The notes: generated by a model not told the origin, from the letters alone. A DNA stretch of 64,000 nt from UMGS1279 sp045536815 (GCA_045536815.1 JAZSOH010000018.1:1-64000), one strand, 5' to 3'; counted from the first letter of the stretch, positions 35,771 to 43,330 are shown. A program made the numbers and translations.

Positions 35771-36778
35771 TTACAAAAGAGTAATGCCGTGCTTTTCACA
35801 TTCTAAAATAGTATGTTCGTCCCAAATGCTTGACTGAACCTCGCCAATGTGTGCGGTGCCAAGAATTAACATACAAAGCCTTGACTGACCAATACCGCCG
35901 CCTATAGTAAGGGGAAGCTCGTCATTTAAAAGCATCTTATGGAACATAAGATTTCGCCTTTCATCACAGCCCGAAATTTTAAGCTGACTGTCAAGCGCTT
36001 TTTTATCAACCCTTATTCCCATAGAAGAAATTTCCATAGCTTTATTTAGTGTGTCGTCCCAAAAGAAGATATCGCCGTTTAGCGACCAGTCGTCATAGTC
36101 GGGCGCACGGTTATCGTGCGGCTTGCCCGATTTTAGAGCGCCGCCAATTTGCATAATAAAAACGGTCTTTTTTTCTTTGGTTATTTCATTTTCTCTTTCA
36201 CTTGGGGTAAGGTTCGGGTAAAGTTCTTCAAGTTCACTTGTTGTAATAAAGGTTACTTCACTATTAAGGTTGCTGCAAAGCTGTGGAAAGCGAATTCTCA
36301 AATGGTCGTTAGTATCACAAATAGCCTTAACAATAGCTTTAACAACAAGCTTTAAATATTCAGTGTTTCTGGTTTCTTTTGTGATAATTTTTTCCCAGTC
36401 CCACTGGTCAACGTAGATAGAATGAAGATTATCAAGCTCTTCATCGCGGCGGATAGCGTTCATATCGGTATAAAGGCCTTCACCTATTTTAAAGTTATAT
36501 CTTTTAAGTGCGAGGCGCTTCCACTTAGCAAGGGAATGAACGATTTGCGCATCATCGCCTACCGCCGGTATATCAAAAGAAACAGGGCGCTCAATGCCGC
36601 TTAAATTATCATTAAGACCTGACGCCTCCGTAACAAAAAGCGGTGCAGAAACACGCTTTAAATTCAGTGCGGTAGCAAGTTCATGCTGAAAGGTTTGTTT
36701 TATGCATGAAATTGCACGTTGCATATCGTACCTATCAAGTAGGGGACGATAATTTTCGGGTATAAATGTCTTTTTCAC
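35771..36778 (-). CDS. asnA: Aspartate--ammonia ligase
   Basis: Ammonia-dependent asparagine synthetase, related to class II tRNA synthetases. The 335-residue protein fits the family length. Conserved segments: SGLNDNLSGIERPV near 54, GEGLYTDMNAIRRDE, SIYVDQWDWEK and GGGIGQSRLCMLIL near the C terminus. It leads the asnA-asnS operon. Its promoter carries a 21-bp palindrome between the -35 and -10 boxes, so it is probably repressed by a dimeric regulator. Confidence 0.96.
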   Translation of the reverse strand: MKKTFIPENYRPLLDRYDMQRAISCIKQTFQHELATALNLKRVSAPLFVTEASGLNDNLSGIERPVSFDIPAVGDDAQIVHSLAKWKRLALKRYNFKIGEGLYTDMNAIRRDEELDNLHSIYVDQWDWEKIITKETRNTEYLKLVVKAIVKAICDTNDHLRIRFPQLCSNLNSEVTFITTSELEELYPNLTPSERENEITKEKKTVFIMQIGGALKSGKPHDNRAPDYDDWSLNGDIFFWDDTLNKAMEISSMGIRVDKKALDSQLKISGCDERRNLMFHKMLLNDELPLTIGGGIGQSRLCMLILGTAHIGEVQSSIWDEHTILECEKHGITLL

Positions 36779-36823
36779 TGATGCCCTCTCCTTTCCTTTA
36801 TTATAAAATAAATCTATTTAACC

Positions 36824-36852
36824 ATTATACATTAGTTTAAAACTAATGTCAA
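36824..36852 (-). promoter_or_regulatory. asnA promoter with embedded palindromic operator
   Basis: On the minus strand, consensus TTGACA (36847-36852) and TATAAT (36824-36829) are 17 bp apart. The whole spacer is part of a perfect palindrome (36829-36849, arms ACATTAGTTT, one central base). A bound dimer would block polymerase. Confidence 0.88.
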
Positions 36853-36865
36853 TTAAATATTACCC

Positions 36866-37678
36866 CTATTTTTCCAAAAGAATATCTAAAATTTCCCTAC
36901 AAGACGAAAGTGTTATATCGGGTTTTTCCCTCGAAGCGTTTAGTATGCTTTGGTCGGTTTCGCCGCTTAAAACTAAAATAGAAAGTGCGCCTGCATTTAA
37001 GCCGCTTTTAATGTCGGTATATATTCTGTCCCCCACAACAGCGGTTTTTTCGGGAGAAACACCGAATTTTTCCATAGCCAAAATTGGCATAAGGGGGCTT
37101 GGCTTACCGATAAATTGTGGACGTTTTTTAGCTACGTTATAAAGCATTTCACAAACGCTTCCACAGTCGGGAACACTGCCAAATTCAGTAGGGCAAACAA
37201 GGTCGGGATTAGTGGCAAAAAACGGTATATCCCTTTCGCAAAGCAGCCTTGAAACATCCTCTAATTTTTTAAAGGTAAGCTCGGTATCAAATCCCATTAC
37301 AATAACTTCGGTTTCATTTAAATCTTCGGTGATTTTAAAGCCTTCGCTCTCAAGCTCTTTCTTTAAAGAATTTGTTCCGCAAACATAAAGCTTTGCAGAC
37401 GAATAATCCTTTTTAAGATGATAGGCAGTAGCCTGGGAAGAGGTTAAAAAATCGTTTTCGGTTGCCGAAATCCCAAGACTTTCAAGCTTTTTAACATAGT
37501 CTTTTACGCTTTTAGAGGAGTTATTTGTAATAAAAAGATAGTTTTTGCCCTTTTCTCTTATCTTGCAAAGAAGCTCTTTTGTAAAATCAAAAAGGGTGTT
37601 GCCGAGGTATAGAGTTCCGTCCATATCAAACAAAAACAGTTCGCAGTCTAAAATTCGATTTGCAGAATGTTTATCCAT
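36866..37678 (-). CDS. HAD-IIA family phosphatase (NagD-like)
   Basis: Haloacid dehalogenase phosphatase of 270 residues. The nucleophile motif is FLFDMDGTLYLGN near 17, motif II is FITNNSS near 55, and motif IV is VVGDRIYTDI near 205, with the C2a cap between. Members hydrolyse small phosphates such as UMP, glycerol phosphate or p-nitrophenyl phosphate. ATG at 37678 has AAAGGTGG five bases upstream; a GTG nine bases earlier lies on that site. Divergent from ddh. Confidence 0.88.
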   Translation of the reverse strand: MDKHSANRILDCELFLFDMDGTLYLGNTLFDFTKELLCKIREKGKNYLFITNNSSKSVKDYVKKLESLGISATENDFLTSSQATAYHLKKDYSSAKLYVCGTNSLKKELESEGFKITEDLNETEVIVMGFDTELTFKKLEDVSRLLCERDIPFFATNPDLVCPTEFGSVPDCGSVCEMLYNVAKKRPQFIGKPSPLMPILAMEKFGVSPEKTAVVGDRIYTDIKSGLNAGALSILVLSGETDQSILNASREKPDITLSSCREILDILLEK

Positions 37679-37755
37679 AAAAACCACCTTTTATTGCATT
37701 ATAAAAAATATGATACTACATTTCGTAAAAAAATGCAATATTAGGCGATTTTTTC

Positions 37756-37784
37756 TTGATTTTGGGGAGCTTTTTTGTTATAAT
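37756..37784 (+). promoter_or_regulatory. ddh promoter
   Basis: TTGATT (37756-37761) and TATAAT (37779-37784) have a 17-bp spacer. Confidence 0.8.
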
Positions 37785-37818
37785 AATTTGTGTAATTTTT
37801 TAAATAAGGAATGGTTTT

Positions 37819-38793
37819 ATGAAAATCGGCATTTATGGATATGGTAATTTGGGTAAGGGCGTTGAACTTGCCGTTGTGGGGAACAAAGATATGGAGCTTT
37901 TTGGTGTATTTAGCCGAAGAGACCCTAACTCTGTTAAAACCCTTACGGGTGCTAAGGTTTATCCCGCCGACGATGTTTTGAATTTTAAAGACCAAATTGA
38001 CGTTTTAATTATCTGTGGCGGTAGCGCAACTGACCTGCCCGAAATGACCCCATACCTTGCCGAGCATTTTAATGTTGTTGACAGTTTTGACACACATGCC
38101 GACATAAAAAAGCATTTCGAAAATGTTGACAAAACTGCTAAAAAAGGTGGCCATACCGCCCTTATTTCTTGCGGTTGGGACCCGGGTATGTTTTCTCTTA
38201 ACCGTCTTTATGCAAGTGCCATTTTGCCCGAAGGTAAGGACTATACCTTTTGGGGCAAGGGCGTTAGCCAAGGCCATTCCGACGCTATTCGCAGAATCGA
38301 GGGTGTGTTAGATGCAAGGCAGTATACCTGCCCTGTTAAAGAAGCTTTAGATAAGGTTCGCTCGGGCGAAAACCCAGAGCTTACGACAAGGGATAAACAC
38401 ACAAGGCTTTGCTTTGTTGTAGCAAAGGAAGGCGCCGATAAAAAGGTAATAGAAGAAAAAATAAAAAAAATGCCCAAATATTTCGCCGATTATGATACAA
38501 CCGTTAACTTTGTTTCAAAGGAAGAGCTTGACGCAAATCATTCGGCGCTTCCTCACGGCGGCTTTGTTATCAGAAGCGGCAAAACAGGAAACGGTAAGAA
38601 CAGTCACGTTATTGAGTATAGCCTAAAACTTGATTCTAACCCCGAATTTACTGCAAGTGTTTTGGTTTGCTATGCAAGAGCGGTGTATAGAAATTTTTCT
38701 AAGGGCAGCGTTGGTGCATTAACTGTTTTTGATATTCCACCTAAGGATTTGTCGCAGTTTACAAATGATGAGTTGTTATCAACAATGCTTTAA
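37819..38793 (+). CDS. ddh: meso-diaminopimelate dehydrogenase
   Basis: NADPH-dependent enzyme that makes meso-diaminopimelate from tetrahydrodipicolinate in one step, for lysine and peptidoglycan. The 324-residue protein has the Rossmann motif GIYGYGNLGKG at the N terminus, the CGWDPGMFSLNR segment near 117 and GKGVSQGHSDAIRRI near 145, all typical of Ddh. Together with lysA (55825-57123) it indicates the dehydrogenase branch of lysine synthesis. It is transcribed alone, with a good promoter and nrdR's promoter following its stop. Confidence 0.95.
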   Translation: MKIGIYGYGNLGKGVELAVVGNKDMELFGVFSRRDPNSVKTLTGAKVYPADDVLNFKDQIDVLIICGGSATDLPEMTPYLAEHFNVVDSFDTHADIKKHFENVDKTAKKGGHTALISCGWDPGMFSLNRLYASAILPEGKDYTFWGKGVSQGHSDAIRRIEGVLDARQYTCPVKEALDKVRSGENPELTTRDKHTRLCFVVAKEGADKKVIEEKIKKMPKYFADYDTTVNFVSKEELDANHSALPHGGFVIRSGKTGNGKNSHVIEYSLKLDSNPEFTASVLVCYARAVYRNFSKGSVGALTVFDIPPKDLSQFTNDELLSTML

Positions 38794-38798
38794 AAACC

Positions 38799-38827
38799 TT
38801 GAAAATAAAGGGTTTTTGTGGTATTAT
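38799..38827 (+). promoter_or_regulatory. nrdR promoter
   Basis: TTGAAA (38799-38804) and TATTAT (38822-38827) are 17 bp apart. Confidence 0.7.
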
Positions 38828-38876
38828 AAATTAGTAGATACTTTTGCTAAAATCTATGTAAAGGCGGTATGTAAAA

Positions 38877-39329
38877 ATGAGATGTCCGTTTTGTGGTTTT
38901 GAAGAAAGCAAGGTAATTGACTCTCGCCCGACCGATGAGGGCGAACGTATTAGAAGGCGTAGGGAATGTTTAAAGTGCCAAAAGCGTTTTACTACCTATG
39001 AAATTATCGAAAGCCTTCCCGTAATTGTTATTAAAAAGGATAAATCTCGCGAGGTGTTCAACCGCGACAAGCTTTTGAACGGCTTGCTTCGTGCTTGTGA
39101 AAAGCGTCCCGTTTCGCTTGAAAATCTTGAAAATATGATTAACGAAATTGAGGCGGTTTTACAAAACTCGCTTGATAGAGAGGTTTCGAGTGAGAAAATC
39201 GGCGAGCTTGCTATGGATAAGCTTAAAGAAATTGATGAGGTTGCTTACGTTAGGTTTGCTTCGGTTTACCGTCAGTTTAAAGATATAAGTACCTTTATGA
39301 ACGAGCTTAATAAGCTGCTTGAAAAATAA
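38877..39329 (+). CDS. nrdR: Ribonucleotide reductase repressor NrdR
   Basis: NrdR senses dATP/ATP and represses ribonucleotide reductase genes. The 150-residue protein has an N-terminal zinc ribbon (CPFC at 3-6 and CLKC at 31-34) and an ATP-cone domain (about 49-139). No nrd genes are in the window, as in many Firmicutes. ATG start with AAAGGCGGTATGTAAA upstream. A terminator follows 10 bp after the stop. Confidence 0.96.
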   Translation: MRCPFCGFEESKVIDSRPTDEGERIRRRRECLKCQKRFTTYEIIESLPVIVIKKDKSREVFNRDKLLNGLLRACEKRPVSLENLENMINEIEAVLQNSLDREVSSEKIGELAMDKLKEIDEVAYVRFASVYRQFKDISTFMNELNKLLEK

Positions 39330-39338
39330 GTAAGGTTT

Positions 39339-39367
39339 CTACCCTGCATTTTGCAGGGTAGTATTTT
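39339..39367 (+). terminator. nrdR terminator
   Basis: A 10-bp stem (CTACCCTGCA arms, TTT loop) is followed by TATTTTT. Confidence 0.88.
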
Positions 39368-39379
39368 TGAGGTGAAATA

Positions 39380-40042
39380 ATGTTTAGCAAAAATGTAAAA
39401 ATTTTAATGTGTGTTATTTTAAGTTTTGCTGTTATGCTTTGCCTTGGCGGTTGTATTGCAAAGGTTGAACCAACCTATACAGGTGATGACGGCAGCTCAA
39501 ACTCAGGTCAAAATGAAGCGTCGAATGAGGAAGAAGCGCTTTTAAGCGGCAAATACTTCGCAGAAATTGAGATAGAAAATTACGGAAAAATTGAGCTTAC
39601 TCTTGATGCCGATAATACTCCAATTACCGTTACAAATTTTAAAAAGCTTGCAGATGAAGGCTTTTATGACGGCCTTACCTTTCATCGCATTATAGACGGC
39701 TTTATGATTCAGGGCGGTTGCCCCGAGGGCACAGGATATGGCGGTTCCGATAAAGCTATTAAGGGCGAATTCCTTTATAATGGAGTTACGAATAACATCT
39801 CGCATAAAAGGGGAGTTATTTCAATGGCAAGGTCGGGCAATCCTAACAGTGCCAGCTCTCAGTTTTTTATAGTGCAGTCTGATAGCCTATTTCTAGACGG
39901 GCAGTATGCAGCTTTTGGGTATGTTACAAGCGGTATGGAAATTGTTGATAAAATTTGTAAAGAGGCCAACCCCACCGACGATAACGGTAGTATTGAAAGT
40001 AAAGACCAACCTAAAATTAAAACTATAAAGGTTTATAACTAA
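39380..40042 (+). CDS. Cyclophilin-type peptidyl-prolyl isomerase lipoprotein
   Basis: Extracytoplasmic foldase. The 220-residue protein has a lipoprotein signal with CLGGC (Cys25), a Ser/Asn/Glu-rich linker (about 30-55) and a compact cyclophilin domain (about 58-218). Active-site motifs are FHRIIDGFMIQGG near 101, SMARSGNPNSASSQFFI near 148 and the DGQYAAFG segment. It probably helps fold secreted or wall proteins. GAGGTGAAATA precedes the ATG. Ends at its own terminator. Confidence 0.93.
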   Translation: MFSKNVKILMCVILSFAVMLCLGGCIAKVEPTYTGDDGSSNSGQNEASNEEEALLSGKYFAEIEIENYGKIELTLDADNTPITVTNFKKLADEGFYDGLTFHRIIDGFMIQGGCPEGTGYGGSDKAIKGEFLYNGVTNNISHKRGVISMARSGNPNSASSQFFIVQSDSLFLDGQYAAFGYVTSGMEIVDKICKEANPTDDNGSIESKDQPKIKTIKVYN

Positions 40043-40065
40043 AAGAAAATATATAAATTTTGTAT

Positions 40066-40099
40066 GGGCAAATCGATAAAATCGGTTTGTCCTTTTTTT
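40066..40099 (+). terminator. Terminator of the cyclophilin gene
   Basis: A 12-bp stem with G-T pairs (GGGCAAATCGAT/ATCGGTTTGTCC) is followed by seven T residues. Confidence 0.85.
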
Positions 40100-40170
40100 G
40101 CGCTAAAAGGTGGGGGGAAATTTTTGAAAAAATAAATATAATTAAAGGCAAGAGATAAGGTGGTGATTAA

Positions 40171-40404
40171 ATGGATTCCGAAATAATTATCGCAATAATT
40201 GCCTTTTTCGGCACAGTTATTGGTAGCTTTGGCGGGGTACTTTCAAGTGCAAAGCTAACAAATTTCAGGATAAAACAGTTGGAAAATAAAGTGGACAAGC
40301 ATAATAATTTTGCTCTTCGCATACCCGTTATAGAACAAGAGCTAAAGGTTATGAATCATAGAGTTTCAGACCTTGAAAAAGGGCCAACCCGCCCATATTT
40401 ATAA
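40171..40404 (+). CDS. Small membrane protein of a phage-type lysis cassette
   Basis: Protein of 77 residues with one N-terminal membrane segment (about 4-28) and a predicted coiled coil (about 33-70, QLENKVDKHNNFALRIPVIEQ). This is the layout of XhlA-like proteins encoded next to holin and endolysin genes in Firmicute phages. AAGGTGGTGATTAA gives the ribosome binding site. It is followed 17 bp later by the holin gene and shares its direction. Topology is clear; family name is inference from context. Confidence 0.65.
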   Translation: MDSEIIIAIIAFFGTVIGSFGGVLSSAKLTNFRIKQLENKVDKHNNFALRIPVIEQELKVMNHRVSDLEKGPTRPYL

Positions 40405-40421
40405 AAAAGGAAGGTGATATT

Positions 40422-40691
40422 ATGGAATTTTTAGAAGAGTATTTGGTGTTAATAGTTATGGGCATTTGCATTTGCGTAGGCTACATAATTAAAAAGATTT
40501 TTAATGATAAAATAAATAACTTTATACCACTTATTATGGGGGCGCTTGGCGTGTTTTTAAATATTTGGCTTAGCGGGTTTATTTTTACTCCCCAAATTTT
40601 ATTGTCGGGCCTTATTTCAGGCCTCGCCTCAACAGGAATGCATCAGGCATTTAAACAGTTTATAGAAAGAGAGAAGAAAAAAGATGAGTAA
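40422..40691 (+). CDS. Phage holin-family protein
   Basis: Protein of 89 residues with three hydrophobic segments (about 6-23, 34-52 and 55-72) and a highly charged C terminus ending KKKDE, the usual shape of clostridial phage holins. It overlaps the amidase gene by 8 bp. In a phage such a protein would open the membrane for the endolysin; in this isolated setting it may serve export of the amidase or be a relic. AAGGAAGGTGATATT precedes the ATG. Confidence 0.75.
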   Translation: MEFLEEYLVLIVMGICICVGYIIKKIFNDKINNFIPLIMGALGVFLNIWLSGFIFTPQILLSGLISGLASTGMHQAFKQFIEREKKKDE

Positions 40692-41370
40692 GAAAGTATT
40701 TATCGGAGTTGGACACGGCGGCAAAGACCCGGGTGCAGTAGCCAACGGACTTAAAGAAAAAGATTTAAATTTGTCTATTTCACTAGCAGTAAAAAGTGAG
40801 CTTGAAAGACATGGTGTTTTGGTAGGCATAAGCCGAACTAAAGACGAAAACGACCAGCTTTCCGAGGAAATTAAGGAATGCAACAAATTCAACCCCGATT
40901 TCGCGGTTGAAGTTCATAATAACGCGGGCGGTGGAGACGGCGCCGAGGTATATTATTATTCGGGCGGCGGCACCTCAAAAACCCTAGCTCAAAATATTTT
41001 GAATGAGATTATTAAAATAGGACAAAATTCAAGAGGCATTAAAACAAAGCTTGACAGTAGCGGTAAAGATTATTTCGGTTGGATAAGGGAAACAAATGCA
41101 CCCGCAGTTATCGTGGAGTGTGCCTTTGTTGACAATAAAAAGGATATCGCTATTATCGACACTGCTGCCGAGCAAAAGAAAATGGGCACCGCTATAGCAA
41201 AGGGCGTTTTAAAAAGCTTGGGTGTTTCTTACAAGGAAGAAGCTACAAAAAAGACCACAGAAACCTCAAAGATTTACAGAGTTCAGGTTGGCGCATTTAA
41301 AAACAAAAAAAGCGCCGAAGCGCTAAAAACAGAGCTTACAAAAAAAGGCTATAGCGCGGTAGTAGTTTAA
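40684..41370 (+). CDS. N-acetylmuramoyl-L-alanine amidase with SPOR domain
   Basis: Amidase_3 enzyme of 228 residues that cuts the MurNAc-L-Ala bond in peptidoglycan. Zinc ligands are His11 in GVGHGGKDPGA, Glu24, and His78 in EVHNNAGG; the catalytic Glu is in VIVECAF near 145. A C-terminal SPOR domain (about 196-228, YRVQVGAFKNKKSAEALK) binds denuded glycan strands and is rather short. No signal peptide is present, so release through the neighbouring holin fits. A hairpin terminator follows. No other phage genes lie within the window, so the cassette looks domesticated. Confidence 0.9.
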   Translation: MSKKVFIGVGHGGKDPGAVANGLKEKDLNLSISLAVKSELERHGVLVGISRTKDENDQLSEEIKECNKFNPDFAVEVHNNAGGGDGAEVYYYSGGGTSKTLAQNILNEIIKIGQNSRGIKTKLDSSGKDYFGWIRETNAPAVIVECAFVDNKKDIAIIDTAAEQKKMGTAIAKGVLKSLGVSYKEEATKKTTETSKIYRVQVGAFKNKKSAEALKTELTKKGYSAVVV

Positions 41371-41393
41371 TAAGATTATGACAAGGCAAACAT

Positions 41394-41538
41394 AAAAAGG
41401 CTCTGGATTCAGCCTTTTTAACTAGGTTTGCGTACCTTTCCGGTGGCGGTTGGTGGGCACACCAACCGCCTAATTTAGTGAAGAGGCAATAGGTGATAAG
41501 TAAAAATCCCAAGAACCTAAGGTTCTTGGGATTTTTGC
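41394..41538. terminator. Three hairpins after the amidase gene
   Basis: 41394-41419 is a 9-bp stem (AAAAAGGCT arms), a plus-strand terminator. 41445-41470 is an 11-bp, very GC-rich stem (GGCGGTTGGTG arms) with no T-run. 41502-41536 is a 16-bp bidirectional terminator (ATCCCAAGAACC arms) serving the convergent gene at 41568-41951. Nothing coding lies between them. Confidence 0.8.
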
Positions 41539-41567
41539 TTGTTATTCATAACCGATTCTATATAATA

Positions 41568-41951
41568 TTATGCATCCAAGTAAAACGAGGTTACTGAAAA
41601 ATCTTCCGACATATGAATTTCATATACTGAATCATCGCTCCAAGATTCCATATAGTAGGTTTGTACGCGAATAATATATTCTCCGTTTTCTTTAACTATA
41701 GAATCCATAAAATCGGTGTTTATCCAAATAAATATGTGTTTACCGTTTCCTGCAAAAGTAGAAAGTCTATTCTCTACCGTTTCAAGCACAGTTTTCTTTA
41801 TAAAGTAGTTTTCTTGTTCCGTTAAATTGATATTATCCGAATAGAAGGAGGGAGAAAGGAAAATGAACCTTGCAGCACAAAAAAGCGCAACAGATACAAC
41901 CAACACGGATACCACAATTATAGCAACAATACGTAATAACTTTCTTTTCAT
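41568..41951 (-). CDS. Single-pass membrane or secreted protein of unknown function
   Basis: Protein of 127 residues. Residues 7-32 form one membrane segment after a KRK start, with the rest outside. The outer part has no Cys and no motif I recognise; it ends YEIHMSEDFSVTSFYLDA and looks like a small beta-rich domain. It has its own promoter, a ribosome binding site (AGAGGATG) and a terminator, so it is probably real and expressed. It lies between the lysis cassette and the tRNA genes, in the least gene-dense part of the window. Confidence 0.6.
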   Translation of the reverse strand: MKRKLLRIVAIIVVSVLVVSVALFCAARFIFLSPSFYSDNINLTEQENYFIKKTVLETVENRLSTFAGNGKHIFIWINTDFMDSIVKENGEYIIRVQTYYMESWSDDSVYEIHMSEDFSVTSFYLDA

Positions 41952-41980
41952 TTCGCATCCTCTTTAGTTTACTTTTCTCA

Positions 41981-42009
41981 ATTTTATCATAAAATTTATT
42001 ATTTTTCAA
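41981..42009 (-). promoter_or_regulatory. Promoter of the 127-residue membrane protein
   Basis: On the minus strand TTGAAA (42004-42009) and TAAAAT (41981-41986) are 17 bp apart. Confidence 0.75.
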
Positions 42010-42024
42010 TCTTTATAATAAAAA

Positions 42025-42049
42025 GGCTTTAAAGCAGCTTCGACGAACC
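42025..42049 (-). repeat. 25-nt repeat shared with the tRNA-Gln insertion
   Basis: GGCTTTAAAGCAGCTTCGAC followed by GAACC (plus strand) recurs at 42338-42362 with one mismatch. At 42338-42362 it spans the exact point where tRNA-Gln is interrupted. Here the flank is not a recognisable tRNA. Nearby, 42090-42108 is a GC-rich hairpin (GCACCCGCC/GGTGC). The rest of 42010-42200 contains no gene that I can support. Confidence 0.65.
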
Positions 42050-42200
42050 AACGGTTCTCATCCTGCCGTCCAAAAGAAATCAAAAAAAGCACCCGCCGTA
42101 GCAGGTGCTATAACTTCTTCACTATTACATATTACTGATTACTTCCAAAAATCCTCTATCAAAAACGCAGAGAATAGTGAAAAGTGAAGAGTGAAAAAGT

Positions 42201-42232
42201 AAAAATCCCCATTCTTGTGAATGAGGATTTTT
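42201..42232 (-). terminator. Terminator of the tRNA-His/tRNA-Gln transcript
   Basis: A 13-bp stem (AAAAATCC arms, one G-T pair) ends in a T-run on the minus strand directly after the tRNA-Gln CCA end. Confidence 0.88.
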
Positions 42233-42412
42233 GGCTGGGGTGGCAGGGTACTCTGCGCCCACCGCTCTACCGACCACTCCGAGTGGTTGCGGTATTTCGG
42301 CGGTGCTCGAGACTTCGCAGTCTCAAAAGCCTATCGCGGCTTTTAAGCAGCTTCGACGAACCTACGAATGCAGCAGTCAAAGTGCTGTGTCTTACCGCTT
42401 GACGACACCCCA
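42232..42412 (-). tRNA. tRNA-Gln(TTG) interrupted by about 109 nt in the T-loop
   Basis: The 5' part (42412 down to 42357) has acceptor TGGGGTG, D-arm, anticodon arm CAGCA-CTTTGAC-TGCTG (anticodon TTG) and the T-stem half GTAGG plus TTCG of the loop. The 3' part (42247 down to 42232) has CCTGC, CACCCCA, G and CCA, pairing fully with the 5' part. Between them, 42248-42356 is extra: it begins TCGAAGCTGC and holds two hairpins (GAGACT/AGTCTC and ACCACT/AGTGGT). It shares a promoter and terminator with tRNA-His. Either the gene is dead, or the insert is removed from the RNA. A tRNA with a T-loop intron is not known to me in bacteria. Confidence 0.75.
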
Positions 42413-42430
42413 ATATTAGGTTTTAAAAAA

Positions 42431-42507
42431 TGGGGTGGATAATCGGGTTCGAACCGACGACCTCCAGGGCCACAACCTGGCACTCTAACCAACTGAGCTA
42501 TATCCAC
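42431..42507 (-). tRNA. tRNA-His(GTG)
   Basis: The cloverleaf is complete: acceptor GTGGATA/TATCCAC, D-arm AGCTCAGTTGGTTAGAG, anticodon arm CCAGG-TTGTGGC-CCTGG with anticodon GTG, T-arm GTCGG-TTCGAAC-CCGAT, discriminator C and encoded CCA. A G at 42508 gives the extra G-1 opposite C73 that marks histidine tRNAs. It is 18 bases upstream of tRNA-Gln in the same transcript. Confidence 0.97.
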
Positions 42508-42558
42508 CATATATTAAGCAAACGCAAACCTTCGCATTTGCTTACAAAAGCAAAAACT

Positions 42559-42586
42559 ATTATACCATAAAATTTGGCTTTGTCAA
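42559..42586 (-). promoter_or_regulatory. Promoter of the tRNA-His/tRNA-Gln transcript
   Basis: On the minus strand TTGACA (42581-42586) and TATAAT (42559-42564) have a 16-bp spacer, with a TG one base before the -10. A leader hairpin (AAGCAAA/TTTGCTT arms) precedes tRNA-His. Confidence 0.85.
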
Positions 42587-42622
42587 GTGCCAAATAAGGA
42601 ATTTTTGCAAAATATTTAACCC

Positions 42623-43330
42623 CTATTTTACAATAAAATTGTGCGCAGTCCAAACCGCATCTTCACTTATATTACAAAACATTTCATATATGGGAAGTGT
42701 GGTTAATATTTCGTCTGCATTTATAAGAATTTTCTCTAAATTATTTATATTGCTAGGTTTACTGATTTGCTTTATAAAAAGTGGAGCAACCTCATCTACT
42801 TTAGGGTCAAATCTTCTTATAGAATTCTTTTCGCCCCTTTTTAAAAACACAATTCCACCAACGGCGGCTTTCATATTAACGTTAAGGTCTGTTTTCCCGC
42901 TCCAAGGGGTGCCGTAGGCGTACCAAATGCCATCTTCTTTTCTTAAAACTGGTTTATCGTCATTTAAAATAGTAACCTCGTCGCCAAAAACCTTTTTCCA
43001 AAGGCCTGTATGGGTCGATTTGCCCGTTCCGCTATCAGCAGTGAAAATATATGCCTTATCTTTATATACAATACTTGATGAATGAACCAAAACACAGTCA
43101 AAAGCGGCCGCCTTTCTATAAAATGCGGTGCCGGACGCAAGGTAGGCAAGCTCCTCCCTTGAAAGTAAAGGATGTTTTTTATTAAGCTCGTCTAAAAGAC
43201 TATCGGTAATATTTACGGTAAGGTCGGCTTCGCCTTTTGAGTCACACTCATAACTTGCACCAAGTTTTAAAAGCCTTTCGGAAGGCGCCGAAATGTCTAC
43301 TATTAAATTTGCAATTTTATAGCGTTTCAT
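42623..43330 (-). CDS. HprK/PEP carboxykinase-like P-loop kinase
   Basis: Protein of 235 residues with the P-loop ADSGTGKSTHTGLW near 102, the pattern of the HPr kinase / PEP carboxykinase superfamily, then ILNDDKPVL (metal-binding Asp pair) and the YGTPWSGK segment near 141. It is not HprK itself: the HprK N-terminal domain and signature are missing. Similar stand-alone proteins occur next to peptide-modification or PqqD-like genes, but none is seen here. ATG at 43330 has GGGAGGGC upstream; a TTG 15 bases earlier would include that site. Divergent from eno. Substrate unknown. Confidence 0.7.
   Translation of the reverse strand: MKRYKIANLIVDISAPSERLLKLGASYECDSKGEADLTVNITDSLLDELNKKHPLLSREELAYLASGTAFYRKAAAFDCVLVHSSSIVYKDKAYIFTADSGTGKSTHTGLWKKVFGDEVTILNDDKPVLRKEDGIWYAYGTPWSGKTDLNVNMKAAVGGIVFLKRGEKNSIRRFDPKVDEVAPLFIKQISKPSNINNLEKILINADEILTTLPIYEMFCNISEDAVWTAHNFIVK

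Noticed and set aside
42184..42419. Two overlapping open frames of 62-72 codons
   Set aside because: They run antisense through the interrupted tRNA-Gln gene and its terminator; no coding signal.
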